The notes beneath the pieces are model-generated. The model made no database searches. It was not told where the DNA came from and worked only from the letters and a program-made list of their open reading frames with translations. Positions 1 through 8,924 of a stretch of DNA of 64,000 bases are shown here, piece by piece. The position numbers were made by a program, and so were the translations under genes. This DNA comes from Streptomyces scopuliridis RB72 (GTDB lineage: Bacteria > Actinomycetota > Actinomycetes > Streptomycetales > Streptomycetaceae): assembly GCF_000718095.1 (NCBI RefSeq), contig NZ_JOEI01000002.1, positions 248,001-312,000 of the forward strand. The letters run 5' to 3'. Numbering within the stretch: the first letter of the stretch is position 1; the number at the start of each line of letters is the position of its first letter.

Positions 1-396
1 CGCCCGGGTGGGGTGCAGATGCCGATAGGTGGTCAGGTCCTGGGAGGCGAGGATCAGATGCAGTTCCTTGTCGTGCTCGCGCTGGAACGCGGTGACCTGA
101 CGGCCCGCGCTGTCGCGTATGGCGAAGCGCAGTTCGGTGGTGCGGGCCGCGGGGACGCGGGGCGTCCTGAGGTCGAGGGTGTAGCCGCCCTCCGAAACCT
201 GCAACCCGCCCGCCGGCACGTCATGACCACCCCGCGGCGCCTCCCCTCCCCCGTCGGGCGCACCTCCGTGTTCCGCGTGCGCCGCGGGCTCCGGATCCGT
301 CGAAACCGGCGTGACCACGGTCCCGACCCCGTACGCCGCACCGAAGGAGGCAGCGAGCGCGGCGGTGTACGTGGCGATCCTTGACGCGGTGTTCAT
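1..396 (-). CDS. Secreted copper-associated protein, N-terminal part (3' end off window)
   Basis: The reverse-strand frame opens with ATG at 396, preceded by a strong AGAGGAGAG ribosome site, and runs without a stop to the left edge (132 codons visible). The first ~30 residues look like an export signal: a short polar start, then an Ala-rich stretch. A Gly/Pro/His-rich linker follows. The rest contains the segment EHDKELHLILASQD and a later HLHP, a pattern I associate with conserved actinobacterial secreted proteins encoded next to copper exporters. Two CsoR-like palindromes directly upstream support a copper link. The function is inferred from this context and is not proven. The protein could instead be another YtkA-like or PCuAC-like envelope protein. 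Confidence 0.55.
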   Translation of the reverse strand, partial: MNTASRIATYTAALAASFGAAYGVGTVVTPVSTDPEPAAHAEHGGAPDGGGEAPRGGHDVPAGGLQVSEGGYTLDLRTPRVPAARTTELRFAIRDSAGRQVTAFQREHDKELHLILASQDLTTYRHLHPTRA

Positions 397-459
397 GGTG
401 CTCTCCTCTGATCGTCCGGTGATGGTCCGGCCGGCTGACTGACCGACCACACTCACCAT

Positions 460-476
460 ATACCCCATGGGGGTAT
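460..476. promoter_or_regulatory. CsoR-like copper operator 1
   Basis: A perfect palindrome, ATACCCC-ATG-GGGGTAT, lies 64 bp upstream of the start at 396. It matches the TACCC...GGGTA layout of actinobacterial CsoR sites, and copper would relieve repression there. No csoR gene is in view. Confidence 0.6.
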
Positions 477-542
477 CAGAAAGCCCCATGTCACCCTTGC
501 GGCAAATACGGGGTGGGGGTATACATGGCCGAGTCGGCCAAG

Positions 543-559
543 ATACCCCTCCGAGGTAT
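543..559. promoter_or_regulatory. CsoR-like copper operator 2 (imperfect)
   Basis: ATACCCC and GAGGTAT arms are separated by three bases, with one mismatch from perfect symmetry. A further GGGGGTATAC half-site lies at about 515-524. Apart from these sites I see no gene between 397 and 784; the short open frames there lack ribosome sites and any family resemblance. Confidence 0.45.
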
Positions 560-784
560 TGCAATCTCGGGGAAGCGACGAAATGCGGCTCCCGGGGTGA
601 CGGAACGCGCGGAGCGGAGTCAATGGGCCGGTCGGCCGCCGCTGATGTGACTGAGCGCGCCGTAGTTGGCCATTGCGAGCATCACAGTTGGCCACACAGC
701 CTGACCCGGGCAGCTGTACCCGCGGGCTCTTCGGGAAGGCTCACCAGCCGGTGCGCTCCGTGATGCCGGTGCCGCAGAATGCCC

Positions 785-1684
785 TCACTGCCATGCCGCC
801 CACTCCTTCACCGCGAACCGGTCGCCGACGCGTCGCACTTCGGCCGCGCCCGGCCCGGGGAAATGCGCGGGGAACAGCAGGGCGCCCCGGTCCGCGGCCT
901 CCCCCAGCACCCGGCGCCGGCTGTCCCGTGCGCGGGGCTCGTCCTCGTCGAAGCTGGGGCAGTCGTCCGGCTCCGAGATCTGCAGTGGGCTGTGCAGCAG
1001 GTCCCCGGCGAACACCGCCCGGTCCGTACCCGACCGCAGCCATACCGCGGAGGAGCCGGGCGTATGGCCGGGGGCGGGCTCGATACGGAGTTGGGCGTCG
1101 ATGTTGTAGTGGTCGCCCTCCCACAGCACGGTCTGTCCGGCCCGGTGCACGGGGGCGACGCTGTCCTCGAAGACGTTGGCCATCCGAGGACCGGAGCGGG
1201 TCCGGTGTCCGTTGGCCGGATTCCAGTAGTCGAAGTCGGCGCGCGCGATGACGTACTGGGCGTTGGGGAAGGTCGGCCGCCACTCTCCGTCGTCCGTCAG
1301 GCGGGTATTCCAGCCGACGTGGTCGCCGTGGATATGGGTGCAGATCACCGTGTCCACGTCCTGCGGGCACACGCCCGCTGCTGCCAGCTCTCCGAGGTAG
1401 GGGGTGTTCAGATGGTGGAAGGACGGCATGGCCGGGCGCTCCCGGTCGTTGCCGATGCCGGTGTCGATCAGGATCGTCCGGCCCTCGCTGCGGATCAGCC
1501 AGGTCTGGATCATGATGTGGATCTCGTCGGCGGCCGGGTCCAGGAAGGTGGGGGCGAGCCAGTTCTCGTGCGCCTGCCAGTGCTCGACGGGCACATCGGG
1601 GAAGACGTAGTCGCGGGCGCGGCCTTTGGCGGGCAGCTCTACCACACGGGTGATCTCCACCATTCCAAGCACAATGGTGTCCAT
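785..1684 (-). CDS. Metallo-beta-lactamase-fold hydrolase
   Basis: 299 residues with the MBL signature HIHGDH (in CTHIHGDHVGW), then APGHTPGS, FAGDLLHS and LFPAHFPG. Together these supply the usual His/Asp/His ligands for two metals. The layout resembles the AttM/AiiB-like lactonase and general hydrolase branch. The substrate cannot be told; ester or lactone hydrolysis is the family's usual chemistry. I chose the start at 1684 (MDTIVLG) because the upstream extension to 1840 is low-complexity and family members begin near here. The gene stands alone, with copper-type regulatory DNA on one side and a response regulator on the other. Confidence 0.75.
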   Translation of the reverse strand: MDTIVLGMVEITRVVELPAKGRARDYVFPDVPVEHWQAHENWLAPTFLDPAADEIHIMIQTWLIRSEGRTILIDTGIGNDRERPAMPSFHHLNTPYLGELAAAGVCPQDVDTVICTHIHGDHVGWNTRLTDDGEWRPTFPNAQYVIARADFDYWNPANGHRTRSGPRMANVFEDSVAPVHRAGQTVLWEGDHYNIDAQLRIEPAPGHTPGSSAVWLRSGTDRAVFAGDLLHSPLQISEPDDCPSFDEDEPRARDSRRRVLGEAADRGALLFPAHFPGPGAAEVRRVGDRFAVKEWAAWQ

Positions 1685-2003
1685 ACCCCCAGCCTGCGCG
1701 CCGGGTGACGCCGGCGCCATCGGCCGCACGGCTCCTCGGGAGGGAGCGGGATGCGGCCCGAAACGCCCGGTCGGCGACGCGCGACACCGGCTGGAGCCGG
1801 ACGGTCGGCGCCCAGTCACAGCGGGTTCGTCGACGCTCACTCCGCGGTGGGTTCCCAGTCCGGGAACGTGGGACCTGCTCGGGGATGCGTGTGTGGCTCA
1901 AACCTGACCACGTGCGCGGTGCCCCAGCGCGTTCGAGGACGGTTACGCGCTCAGGCTTGTCGCGGGATCGACCAGGGCTGACGGGCAGTCAATTGTCTGT
2001 CGG
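1685..2003. other. Intergenic region, no gene seen
   Basis: 319 bp between two reverse-strand genes. Several open frames cross it because of the high G+C content, but none has a convincing start or recognisable protein. No strong hairpin was noticed. Confidence 0.5.
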
Positions 2004-2864
2004 TCAGCGTCCCAGCAGGTAGCCGAAACCCCTGCGCGTGTGGATCAGTGGAGGTTCCTCCTGGTCAACTTTCTGCCGGAGGCGGGAGATGAGCTTCTCG
2101 ATGGCGTTGTCGGCTCGGCCGTCGCCCCAGACGTGACGGCAGATCTGTTCCTTCGAGAGGACCTGGTCGGCGTTGACCAGCAGGTGACGCAGCAGCCGGT
2201 ACTCCGCGGGGGTGAGATCGAGCGCCCGCGGCCCGCGCCACGCCTGGCAGGTGGCGTCGTTCAGGACGAGGTCGCCGTAGCACGGTCCCCGCCACACAGG
2301 AGCGGACCCGCGCCCGCGACCGCGCCCGCGCAGTAACACCCGTGCCCTGGCGAGGACTTCGGCGATCCGGAACGGCATGGTGACGTAGTCCTCCTGGCCC
2401 GGCCCCAGTTCGGGAAGGAGGCTGTCCAGGTACTCGCACACGGTCAGGAAGAGGACCGGTGGGCGGTCGGCGGCGGGAACGCGACTGCGGGCGAGGCCCT
2501 TCAGGTCCGGCATCGTCGCGTCGAGGACCACCAGGTCGTACCGGTAACCCGCGATCCGCGCCAGCCCTTCGGCACCGGTGCGCGCCGTGGCGACCCGATA
2601 GCCCGCCAGTTCCAGAGTCGTCGTGAGCAGTTCGGAGATGTCTTGATCAGCGACGACGATGAGGACGTGCTGCCCGTCCCCACGGACCGCCGACGGTGTC
2701 TCACCGATGCTCCCGCGCGCCTCGTTCGCGCCGAGCGTCTCGCTCACCCCGCGCGCCTCGTTCACGCCGAGCCTCTCGCCGACCCCGCGCATCTCGTTCA
2801 CCCCGCATATCCCGTACACCCCGTACATCCCGTACATGGAAGGACCACTTCGCGTAAGGCTCAC
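2004..2864 (-). CDS. Orphan OmpR-type response regulator with atypical receiver
   Basis: 286 residues. The first ~60 residues are a low-complexity tract of degenerate repeats (MYG, VYG, then GVNEARG and GANEARG). A receiver domain follows (about 65-180), with an acidic pair at ADQD, the phospho-acceptor in VVLDATMP and the switch threonine in LTVC. The normally invariant lysine before Pro-Phe is replaced by methionine (DYVTMPF). The C-terminal winged helix (about 190-286) is typical of OmpR/PhoB DNA-binding domains: LTPAEYRLLRHLL, then SRLRQKV and RRGFGY. No histidine kinase lies nearby. The start is uncertain: GTG at 2864, or an ATG at 2837 inside the repeat tract. The MarR gene 52 bp upstream may be co-transcribed. 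Confidence 0.75.
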   Translation of the reverse strand: MSLTRSGPSMYGMYGVYGICGVNEMRGVGERLGVNEARGVSETLGANEARGSIGETPSAVRGDGQHVLIVVADQDISELLTTTLELAGYRVATARTGAEGLARIAGYRYDLVVLDATMPDLKGLARSRVPAADRPPVLFLTVCEYLDSLLPELGPGQEDYVTMPFRIAEVLARARVLLRGRGRGRGSAPVWRGPCYGDLVLNDATCQAWRGPRALDLTPAEYRLLRHLLVNADQVLSKEQICRHVWGDGRADNAIEKLISRLRQKVDQEEPPLIHTRRGFGYLLGR

Positions 2865-2916
2865 GCTTCACATCCGAACGGCAGAGCCGGGGCCCCGGGC
2901 ACCCGGGGCCATGGCG

Positions 2917-3444
2917 TCAGGCAGGGCGCTCCGTATTGATACCGGCATCGGTGTCGGCGTAGCCGAGGAAGTCGTCCACCATCCGATGGAACAGGGCGGC
3001 GAGCTGCTGAAGGTCCTGGGGCGACCAATCGGCCAGGGCCGCCTGCATCCCCCGGCGACTCGTCTCGCGGATACGGTCGACCACCTCGCGCCCGACCGGG
3101 GTGAGCTGGATACGCTGCGCACGGCCGTCTTCCGGATCCGGGACGCGGGTCACGTACCCCGACTTCTCCAACTGCTGTACCTGGCGGGTGACATGGGACG
3201 CCTCCACGGCCAGCCGGTTCGCCAGTTCGCTGGGGCGCAGAGGTTCGGTATCGGCGATCTGCCGCAGCAGCGCCACGGCGGCACGGTCCAGTGACACTCC
3301 GGCCTGGGCCATGAGGCGGTCGTGCTGCCGGACCCTGCTGGACAGATAGGCGACACGGCTCAGCGCGCGCTCGATCTCGATCACATCGGCCGAGGCCGGG
3401 GCCGGGGCCGGGGCCTGGACAACTGCTGGCGGTGACTTGGGCAT
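2917..3444 (-). CDS. MarR-family transcriptional regulator
   Basis: 175 residues with the MarR winged helix-turn-helix: RPSELANRLAVEASHVTRQ as the recognition part, then the wing PDPEDGRAQRIQLTPVG. Flanking helices would form the dimer. The first ~18 residues are a Pro/Ala-rich tail. MarR proteins usually repress a divergent efflux gene in response to small phenolic or lipophilic ligands. Here the divergent gene is an MMPL transporter, but it is decayed, so this regulator may have lost its main target. A TTGC...GCAA palindrome sits in the shared promoter and is probably its operator. Confidence 0.85.
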   Translation of the reverse strand: MPKSPPAVVQAPAPAPASADVIEIERALSRVAYLSSRVRQHDRLMAQAGVSLDRAAVALLRQIADTEPLRPSELANRLAVEASHVTRQVQQLEKSGYVTRVPDPEDGRAQRIQLTPVGREVVDRIRETSRRGMQAALADWSPQDLQQLAALFHRMVDDFLGYADTDAGINTERPA

Positions 3445-3464
3445 CCATCCACTTTACCATCTGT

Positions 3465-3481
3465 TTGCCTGACTTAAGCAA
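3465..3481. promoter_or_regulatory. Probable MarR operator
   Basis: TTGCCTGACTTAAGCAA has TTGC/GCAA arms and lies 20 bp upstream of the MarR start, between it and the MMPL remnant. This is the usual site for autoregulation and efflux control. Symmetry is seen in the sequence; binding is inferred. Confidence 0.5.
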
Positions 3482-4253
3482 TCCCAATCCCACTGTGCAC
3501 CACGCCGTACCCCTCGTACTGCGCTGGATGGAACAGCGCTTCCCCGGCGCCTGGGCCGACGGGGCAAGTGCCCAGGTCGTCTTCGTCGCTCCGGACGGAC
3601 AGAAGATCACCGCCGCCGATAACCGGTCGGTCATCGACACGGCCGTGGGCGACATGGCCCACGGGCCCCAGGTCGCCGGCGCCGTGAACCCCTTCACCGC
3701 GAAGGCGGTGAGCGAGGACGGCTCGACGGCGTACGCGACCGTGACGTACAAGGTGAAGGCGGACGACCTCACCGACGCCGGTAAGAAGACGCTGGAGGAC
3801 GCCATCCAGCAGGCCCGGGACGCGGGCCTGACCGTCGAGGTCGGCGGCACCGCGCTGGCGACCCAGCCCGCGGCCGGCGGCTCGGCGGAGGCGATCGGCG
3901 TCGCCATCGCCGCCGTGGTGCTGCTGATCACCTTCGGCTCCCTGGCCGCCGCCGGGCTGCCGCTGCTGACGGCGATCGTCGGTGTCGGGATCAGCATCGC
4001 CTCGATCATGGCCCTGGGCAGCGCCCTGGGTCTGTCCATGACGACCAGCACCCTGGCCTCGATGCTCGGCCTCGCGGTCGGCACCGACTACGCCGTCTTC
4101 GTGATCTCCCACTACCGCGAGGAGCGCGGCCGGGGACACACGCCCCAGGAGGCCGCGGGGCTGGCGGTCGTCTTCGCCGGGCTGAGCCTCTGGGGCGCCG
4201 TCGATGACGAGCACGTCCGCCTGCTCAACTATCGGCCAGTTCTTCCTTGTTGA
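3480..4253 (+). pseudogene. Decayed MMPL-family transporter
   Basis: The forward frame reads as an MMPL (RND-like lipid/drug exporter) fragment: EQRFPGA, VVFVAPDGQKITAA, STAYATVTYKVKADDLTDA, then transmembrane helices around GVAIAAVVLLITFGSLAA and GLAVGTDYAVFVISHYREE. The N-terminal first helix is missing. About ten residues between QEAAG and VVFAGL have been lost, where relatives have a conserved AVGTAGSA stretch. After VVFAGLS the frame runs into unrelated sequence and stops. Intact members are about 700 residues and this remnant is about 250, so it is not expected to transport anything. Its position divergent from marR shows the ancestral marR-mmpL arrangement. Confidence 0.75.
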
Positions 4254-4430
4254 GGACAAAGTATGGACGGTGCGGTGCGCTGTCCCTACCCTGGGCGTCG
4301 TTCTCGCGCGGAAGTCCGCGTGAAGCGCGGCGTAACTCCGCCGCCGCACCGCCGGTACGTGTACGAACTCCACTCCGTGGACGCGGGCCGCCCGGCCCCG
4401 CCCACTCGCAGTGCCCCAGCAGGAGGACGA

Positions 4431-7400
4431 GTGCAGCCACACAAGTACCAGAGCCCCCGCCCCAGTCGACGCAGATCACGGACCCTCGCCGGGCTTCTCC
4501 TCGCGGCCCTCATCACCGGAGGTCTCGTGGCGCCCGCGGTCGGCGCGGAGGCGAGGGCCCCCGCGGAACTGCCGCCGCAGGAACCCGGCGTCACCCTCCG
4601 TGTCTTCGACATCCAGTCCCCGCTCAGCAAACTCTGCGACCTGAAGCCGGCCCAGACCCCCAACGTCGACAAGCTGATCCCCACCGTCGACTGGTCCTCC
4701 ACCGAGGGCTTCGGCTTCACGGACAACTTCGTGTCGCAGATCATCGGCAACGTCAACGTCCCCGCCGACGGCACCTACGCCTTCCGTCTGATCAGCGATG
4801 ACGGCTCCCGTCTCCACATCGGCGACCAGCGGGTCATCGACCACGACGGACTGCACGGCGCCGAACCCAAGGACGGCGAGATCACCCTCACCGCCGGCTA
4901 CCACGCGCTCCGTATCGACCACTTCGACCGCGGCGGCGAACAGCAGGTGACCCTCCAGTGGAAGCCGCCGGGCGCCACCGACTTCGTCCTCGTACCGAAC
5001 TCCGTGCTCAGCACCGACGCCGGCGTCGTCCGCGTCACCGCTCCCGGCCGCAAGGAGTGCGAGGGCAGCTACGACACCCCCGGCGACGGCCTCCCGCTGA
5101 CCGCCGTCCATCCCGGCTACACCCTCACCGACCTGCGCCCCGACGGCTTCGAGCCGCAGGTCTCCGCCATGGACTGGCTGCCGGACGGCAGGCTCGCCGT
5201 GACCACCTGGGGCGGCAGCAACAACACCGTGGGAGAGGCGTACATCCTCGACCATGTCACCGGTGACACCGGACCGGAGAAGGTCACGTACAAGAAGATC
5301 GCCGACGGGCTCAAAGAGCCGATGGGCATCAAGTACGTCGACGGAAAGCTGTACGTCTCGGAGAAACACCAGCTGACCGAGTTGACCGACACCAATGGCG
5401 ACGACGTCACCGACACGACCCGCAAGGTCGCGTCCTGGCCGTACGGAGGCAACTTCCATGAATTCGCCTTCGGACTGCTCTACAAGGACGGGGACTTCTA
5501 TCTGAATCTCTCGGTCGCCATCAACTACGGCGGCGCGACGACCGATCCGCAGCCGGCCGCGAACCGCGGCACCACGATCAAGGTCAACAAGGCGACAGGA
5601 AAGGTCAGTTACCTGGCGGGCGGTCTGCGCACCCCGAACGGGATCGGATGGGGCCCGGAGGGCGGTCTCTTCGTCACCGACAACCAGGGCGGCTGGCTGC
5701 CCGCGTCGAAACTCGTCCAGGTGAAACAGGACCGGTTCTTCAACCACTACACCAACCCGGACGGCCCGTTCGACGACCGTACGGTCACCAAGCCGGTGCT
5801 CTGGCTGCCGCAGAACGAGATAGCGAACTCGCCCAGCACACCGATGCTGGTCAAGAAGGGGACCTTCGCCGGTCAGCTGCTCTTCGGTGACGTCACCTAC
5901 GGCGGAATCCAACGCGCCGATCTGGAGAAGGTGGACGGCGAATACCAGGGCGCGGTGTTCCGCCATACGCAGGGCCTGGAGGCCGGCATCACCCGGATCA
6001 GCACGGGACCGGACGGTGCGATCTACGCGGGCGGCCTCGGCGCCGACGGGAACTGGGGCCAGGAAGGAAAACTCCGCTTCGGCCTCCAGAAACTCACCCC
6101 GAACGGCACGAACGCCTTCGACATCAAGACCATGCGCGCCACCCGCGACGGCTTCGAACTCACCTATACGAAGCCGCTGTCGGAGGAGACCGCCGCCAAG
6201 CTGACGAGCGGCGGCTACTCCGTGGAGCAGTGGCGCTACGTCCCCACACCGGCGTACGGCGGCCCCAAGGTGGACGAGGAGCGCCTGCCCGTCTCGGCCG
6301 CCCTGATCTCCGACGACCGCCGCACGGTCCGGCTCACCATCCCCGGCCTGAAGACCGACCGGGTGGTGCACGTACGCTCGCCGCGCCCGTTCGCCTCGGC
6401 CGACGGCGAGCAGTTGTGGTCCACCGAGGCCTGGTACACCCTGAACGCGCGGCCCGGCCCCGAGGCGCCCGTCACGTCGTACGACGCCGAGTCCGGGCGC
6501 CTGTCCGGCGGCGCGGACATCGACACCGAGCACGCCGGCTACACGGGCGGCGGCTTCGTCGACGGCTTCGGCACCGAGGGCGCCACCGCCACCATCGAGG
6601 TCGAGGTGCCCGCGAAGGGCACGTACGACGTGAGCCTGCGCTACGCCAACGGTCCCAACCCGTTCGCCGGTACCAAAACGATCGGCGCCGGTGTCAACGG
6701 CGGGCAGACACGGCAGATCAGCCTCCCCTCCACCGGCGCCTGGAACCGCTGGTCCACCCGGACCGAGCGGTTCGCCCTGAACAAGGGCCGCAACACCCTC
6801 ACCTACACCTACCGGCCCGAGGACACCGGCCATGTCAATCTCGACATGATCGAGGTACGCAGACCCGGCAGCCGCATCGACCTGTTCTCCGGCGGCAGCA
6901 TCTCCACCGCGTGGCAGCACACCGACGGGCGTAGCGTCGAATGGCCGCGCACCCCCGAGAACTCCGTCGAAGTGTGCTGTGGCGACATCCGCACCAAGCA
7001 GTCCTTCGGGGACTTCAGACTCCACGCCGAGTTCCGGGTGCCGAAGCTGCCGCCGGACGTCACCGGGCAGGACCGCGGCAACAGCGGCGTCTATCTCCAG
7101 GAGCGGTACGAGATCCAGATTCTGGACTCGTTCGGTGTGGAGAAGCTCGCCGCGAACGAGGCCGGCGCGATCTACAACAAGGTGGCCGCGAACCGGAACG
7201 CCGGCACGGCACCCGAGACGTGGCAGACGTACGACATCGTCTTCCGCGCGGCCCGTTTCGACTCCGCGGGGAAGAAGACCGAGGACGCCAGGATCACGGT
7301 GGTGTGGAACGGCACCAAGGTCCACGACAACGTCGCCGTGGACGGTCCGACCGGCAGCGGCAACGCGGAATCGGCCGCGACGGGCGCGATCCGGCTCCAG

Positions 7401-7454
7401 GACCACGGCAATAAGGTCCGCTTCAGGAACGTGTGGGTCGAACCACTGGACTGA
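4431..7454 (+). CDS. Secreted PA14 / sorbosone-dehydrogenase-like / CBM / DUF1080 protein
   Basis: 1007 residues, exported. The GTG at 4431 is chosen because AGGAGGA lies just upstream and the protein then begins with a clean signal peptide (basic start, [20 protein letters not shown]-type end near residue 41). Domains in order are: PA14-like sugar-binding fold (about 50-190); a six-bladed propeller like glucose/sorbosone dehydrogenases (about 220-555; AMDWLPDGRLAVTTWGG, GLRTPNGIGWGPEGGLFVTD); a carbohydrate-binding module (about 680-810; YDAESGRLSGGA); and DUF1080 (about 813-1007; NSGVYLQERYEIQILDSFG). DUF1080 proteins act on 3-keto-glycosides. The likely role is extracellular binding and oxidation or cleavage of a plant or microbial glycoside, feeding the ABC importer encoded downstream. 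PQQ dependence is not established. Confidence 0.8.
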   Translation: MQPHKYQSPRPSRRRSRTLAGLLLAALITGGLVAPAVGAEARAPAELPPQEPGVTLRVFDIQSPLSKLCDLKPAQTPNVDKLIPTVDWSSTEGFGFTDNFVSQIIGNVNVPADGTYAFRLISDDGSRLHIGDQRVIDHDGLHGAEPKDGEITLTAGYHALRIDHFDRGGEQQVTLQWKPPGATDFVLVPNSVLSTDAGVVRVTAPGRKECEGSYDTPGDGLPLTAVHPGYTLTDLRPDGFEPQVSAMDWLPDGRLAVTTWGGSNNTVGEAYILDHVTGDTGPEKVTYKKIADGLKEPMGIKYVDGKLYVSEKHQLTELTDTNGDDVTDTTRKVASWPYGGNFHEFAFGLLYKDGDFYLNLSVAINYGGATTDPQPAANRGTTIKVNKATGKVSYLAGGLRTPNGIGWGPEGGLFVTDNQGGWLPASKLVQVKQDRFFNHYTNPDGPFDDRTVTKPVLWLPQNEIANSPSTPMLVKKGTFAGQLLFGDVTYGGIQRADLEKVDGEYQGAVFRHTQGLEAGITRISTGPDGAIYAGGLGADGNWGQEGKLRFGLQKLTPNGTNAFDIKTMRATRDGFELTYTKPLSEETAAKLTSGGYSVEQWRYVPTPAYGGPKVDEERLPVSAALISDDRRTVRLTIPGLKTDRVVHVRSPRPFASADGEQLWSTEAWYTLNARPGPEAPVTSYDAESGRLSGGADIDTEHAGYTGGGFVDGFGTEGATATIEVEVPAKGTYDVSLRYANGPNPFAGTKTIGAGVNGGQTRQISLPSTGAWNRWSTRTERFALNKGRNTLTYTYRPEDTGHVNLDMIEVRRPGSRIDLFSGGSISTAWQHTDGRSVEWPRTPENSVEVCCGDIRTKQSFGDFRLHAEFRVPKLPPDVTGQDRGNSGVYLQERYEIQILDSFGVEKLAANEAGAIYNKVAANRNAGTAPETWQTYDIVFRAARFDSAGKKTEDARITVVWNGTKVHDNVAVDGPTGSGNAESAATGAIRLQDHGNKVRFRNVWVEPLD

Positions 7455-7480
7455 CCGCCACGCAGTACTCCAGCAGGACT

Positions 7481-7522
7481 CCGACGCTTCCCCCGGCCGG
7501 AAACGGCCGGGGGAAGCGTCGG
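7481..7522. terminator. Bidirectional hairpin terminator
   Basis: A perfect 19-bp stem with a GAAA loop lies between two convergent genes (ends at 7454 and 7560). The strong GC stem without a long T-run is usual for Streptomyces terminators. Confidence 0.85.
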
Positions 7523-7559
7523 ATCCGGATCGCCTGAATCAGTCGGGGAATCAGCCGGA

Positions 7560-8759
7560 TCAGGCCATCGCCCGCGCCAGTCGGCGGTCCACCTGGGAGG
7601 GCGACATGGCGTGCTCGGTCGCGAGGATCCCCGCCCCGATGACCGCGGCGTTCTCGCCCGTACGGCTCGGCTCGATCCGCAGCACACGCGTGGCCAGCGG
7701 ATGCGAGCGCCGGTACACCGCTTCCCGTACCCCTGCGAGGAGTTGGTCGTGTACGGCGGCCAGCGCGCCGCCGAGCACGACCGTGTCCGGATTGAAGAAG
7801 TTGACCAGTCCGGCCAGGACCTCGCCGACCGCCCGGCCCGCCTCACGCACCATGCCCACGGCGTCCCGGTTGCCGGAGGCCACCAGCCGCACCACATCGC
7901 TGCCCGAGGCCGCGTCCAGCCCCATACCGGCCAGTTTCGCCGCGAGCGCCGCCCCGCCCGCCACCGCCTCCAGACACCCGGTGTTGCCGCACCGGCACGA
8001 CTCCTCCTGGTCCCCGACCCGGATGTGTCCGATGTCGCCGGCGCTGCCCTGAGCGCCGCGGTGGAGCCGGCCGTCGGCCACGATGCCGCAGCCGATGCCC
8101 GTACCGACCTTGATGTAGAGGAGGTAGCGGGTGTCCGGAAACGCACGGCGCTGCTCGGCCAGCGCCATCACGTTCACATCATTGTCGACCAGCGCCCGCA
8201 CCCCGAAGCGCGAGGCGAAGAACTCAGGGATCGGATACTGGTGCCAGCCCGGCATGATCGGCGGATCGATGGGACGGCCGGTCGAGAATTCGACAGGTCC
8301 CGGCACCCCGACCCCGATCGCGCGCAGCGTCCGCGGCTCCTGTCCCGTCTCCTTCAGCAGCGCGTGCAGCGCCCGTTCCACCCTGCGCAGGACCGATTCC
8401 GGGCCGTCCGCGATCGACAGCGGCTCCTTGTGCGTGGCCAGCATCGCTCCACCGATGTCCGTCAGCGCCACCGCGCAGTGCGAGGCGCCGAGGTCCACAC
8501 CGGCCACCAGGTGCCCCGCGGTGCGCAGTTGGAGCCGGCGCGGCGGGCGGCCTCCGGTCGAGTCGCCGGGGGCGGGGGCCGATTCGTCGACGAGTCCGTG
8601 CGCGATCAGCGCGTCCACCCGCTGGGAGACCGTGGAGCGGGCCAGGCCGGTGATCCGCGCGATGTCCGCGCGCGTCGCCACAGCTCCGGAACTGATCAGC
8701 GCCAGCACCTCGCCGGGCGTGTGGGTGGCGGAACCGCTGTGATCCGACGGCGCAGGCAT
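7560..8759 (-). CDS. ROK-family sugar repressor
   Basis: 399 residues. An N-terminal winged helix (about 10-70; RADIARITGLARSTVSQRVDAL) precedes a ROK/sugar-kinase fold. The fold contains the nucleotide-type motif VAGVDLGASHCAVALTDI, the zinc signature CRCGNTGCLE, and GVGVPGPV. This is the XylR/NagC-type architecture: a repressor that releases DNA when it binds a sugar. It is divergent from the ABC importer operon and very likely controls it. The ATG at 8759 (MPAPSDH) is preferred; a GTG at 8777 is possible. A GCCCAA...TTGGGC repeat in the shared promoter is a candidate operator. Confidence 0.85.
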   Translation of the reverse strand: MPAPSDHSGSATHTPGEVLALISSGAVATRADIARITGLARSTVSQRVDALIAHGLVDESAPAPGDSTGGRPPRRLQLRTAGHLVAGVDLGASHCAVALTDIGGAMLATHKEPLSIADGPESVLRRVERALHALLKETGQEPRTLRAIGVGVPGPVEFSTGRPIDPPIMPGWHQYPIPEFFASRFGVRALVDNDVNVMALAEQRRAFPDTRYLLYIKVGTGIGCGIVADGRLHRGAQGSAGDIGHIRVGDQEESCRCGNTGCLEAVAGGAALAAKLAGMGLDAASGSDVVRLVASGNRDAVGMVREAGRAVGEVLAGLVNFFNPDTVVLGGALAAVHDQLLAGVREAVYRRSHPLATRVLRIEPSRTGENAAVIGAGILATEHAMSPSQVDRRLARAMA

Positions 8760-8837
8760 GACAGTCACCCTAGGCACGACTTTCGCTGCTCACAAGGCGT
8801 TCTATGTTCGCCGGTCGGCACAAGTTCCCGTCAACTC

Positions 8838-8869
8838 GCCCAAAAGCAAGACCGCTTGGGCTCTTGACA
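8838..8869 (+). promoter_or_regulatory. Promoter and candidate ROK operator of the sugar ABC operon
   Basis: GCCCAA (8838-8843) and TTGGGC (8856-8861) form an inverted repeat. It lies directly before a consensus -35 box TTGACA (8864-8869); a weak -10 follows near 8888. Repressor binding here would block RNA polymerase. The fit to the divergent ROK regulator is inferred. Confidence 0.45.
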
Positions 8870-8924
8870 GGCCAAAGGCGAGTCACGACTCTGCACAACA
8901 GACCGCTGACCGAGGAGCCGGCTG

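Noticed and set aside
453..763. Small open frames on both strands near the copper operators
   Set aside because: They overlap regulatory palindromes, lack ribosome sites and have no recognisable protein features.
2861..4084. A long reverse frame spanning marR and the MMPL remnant
   Set aside because: It is in the wrong frame relative to the clear MarR helix-turn-helix and shows no domain.
4476..7406. A 976-codon reverse open frame
   Set aside because: Antisense to the secreted DUF1080 protein, which has a signal peptide and clear domains.
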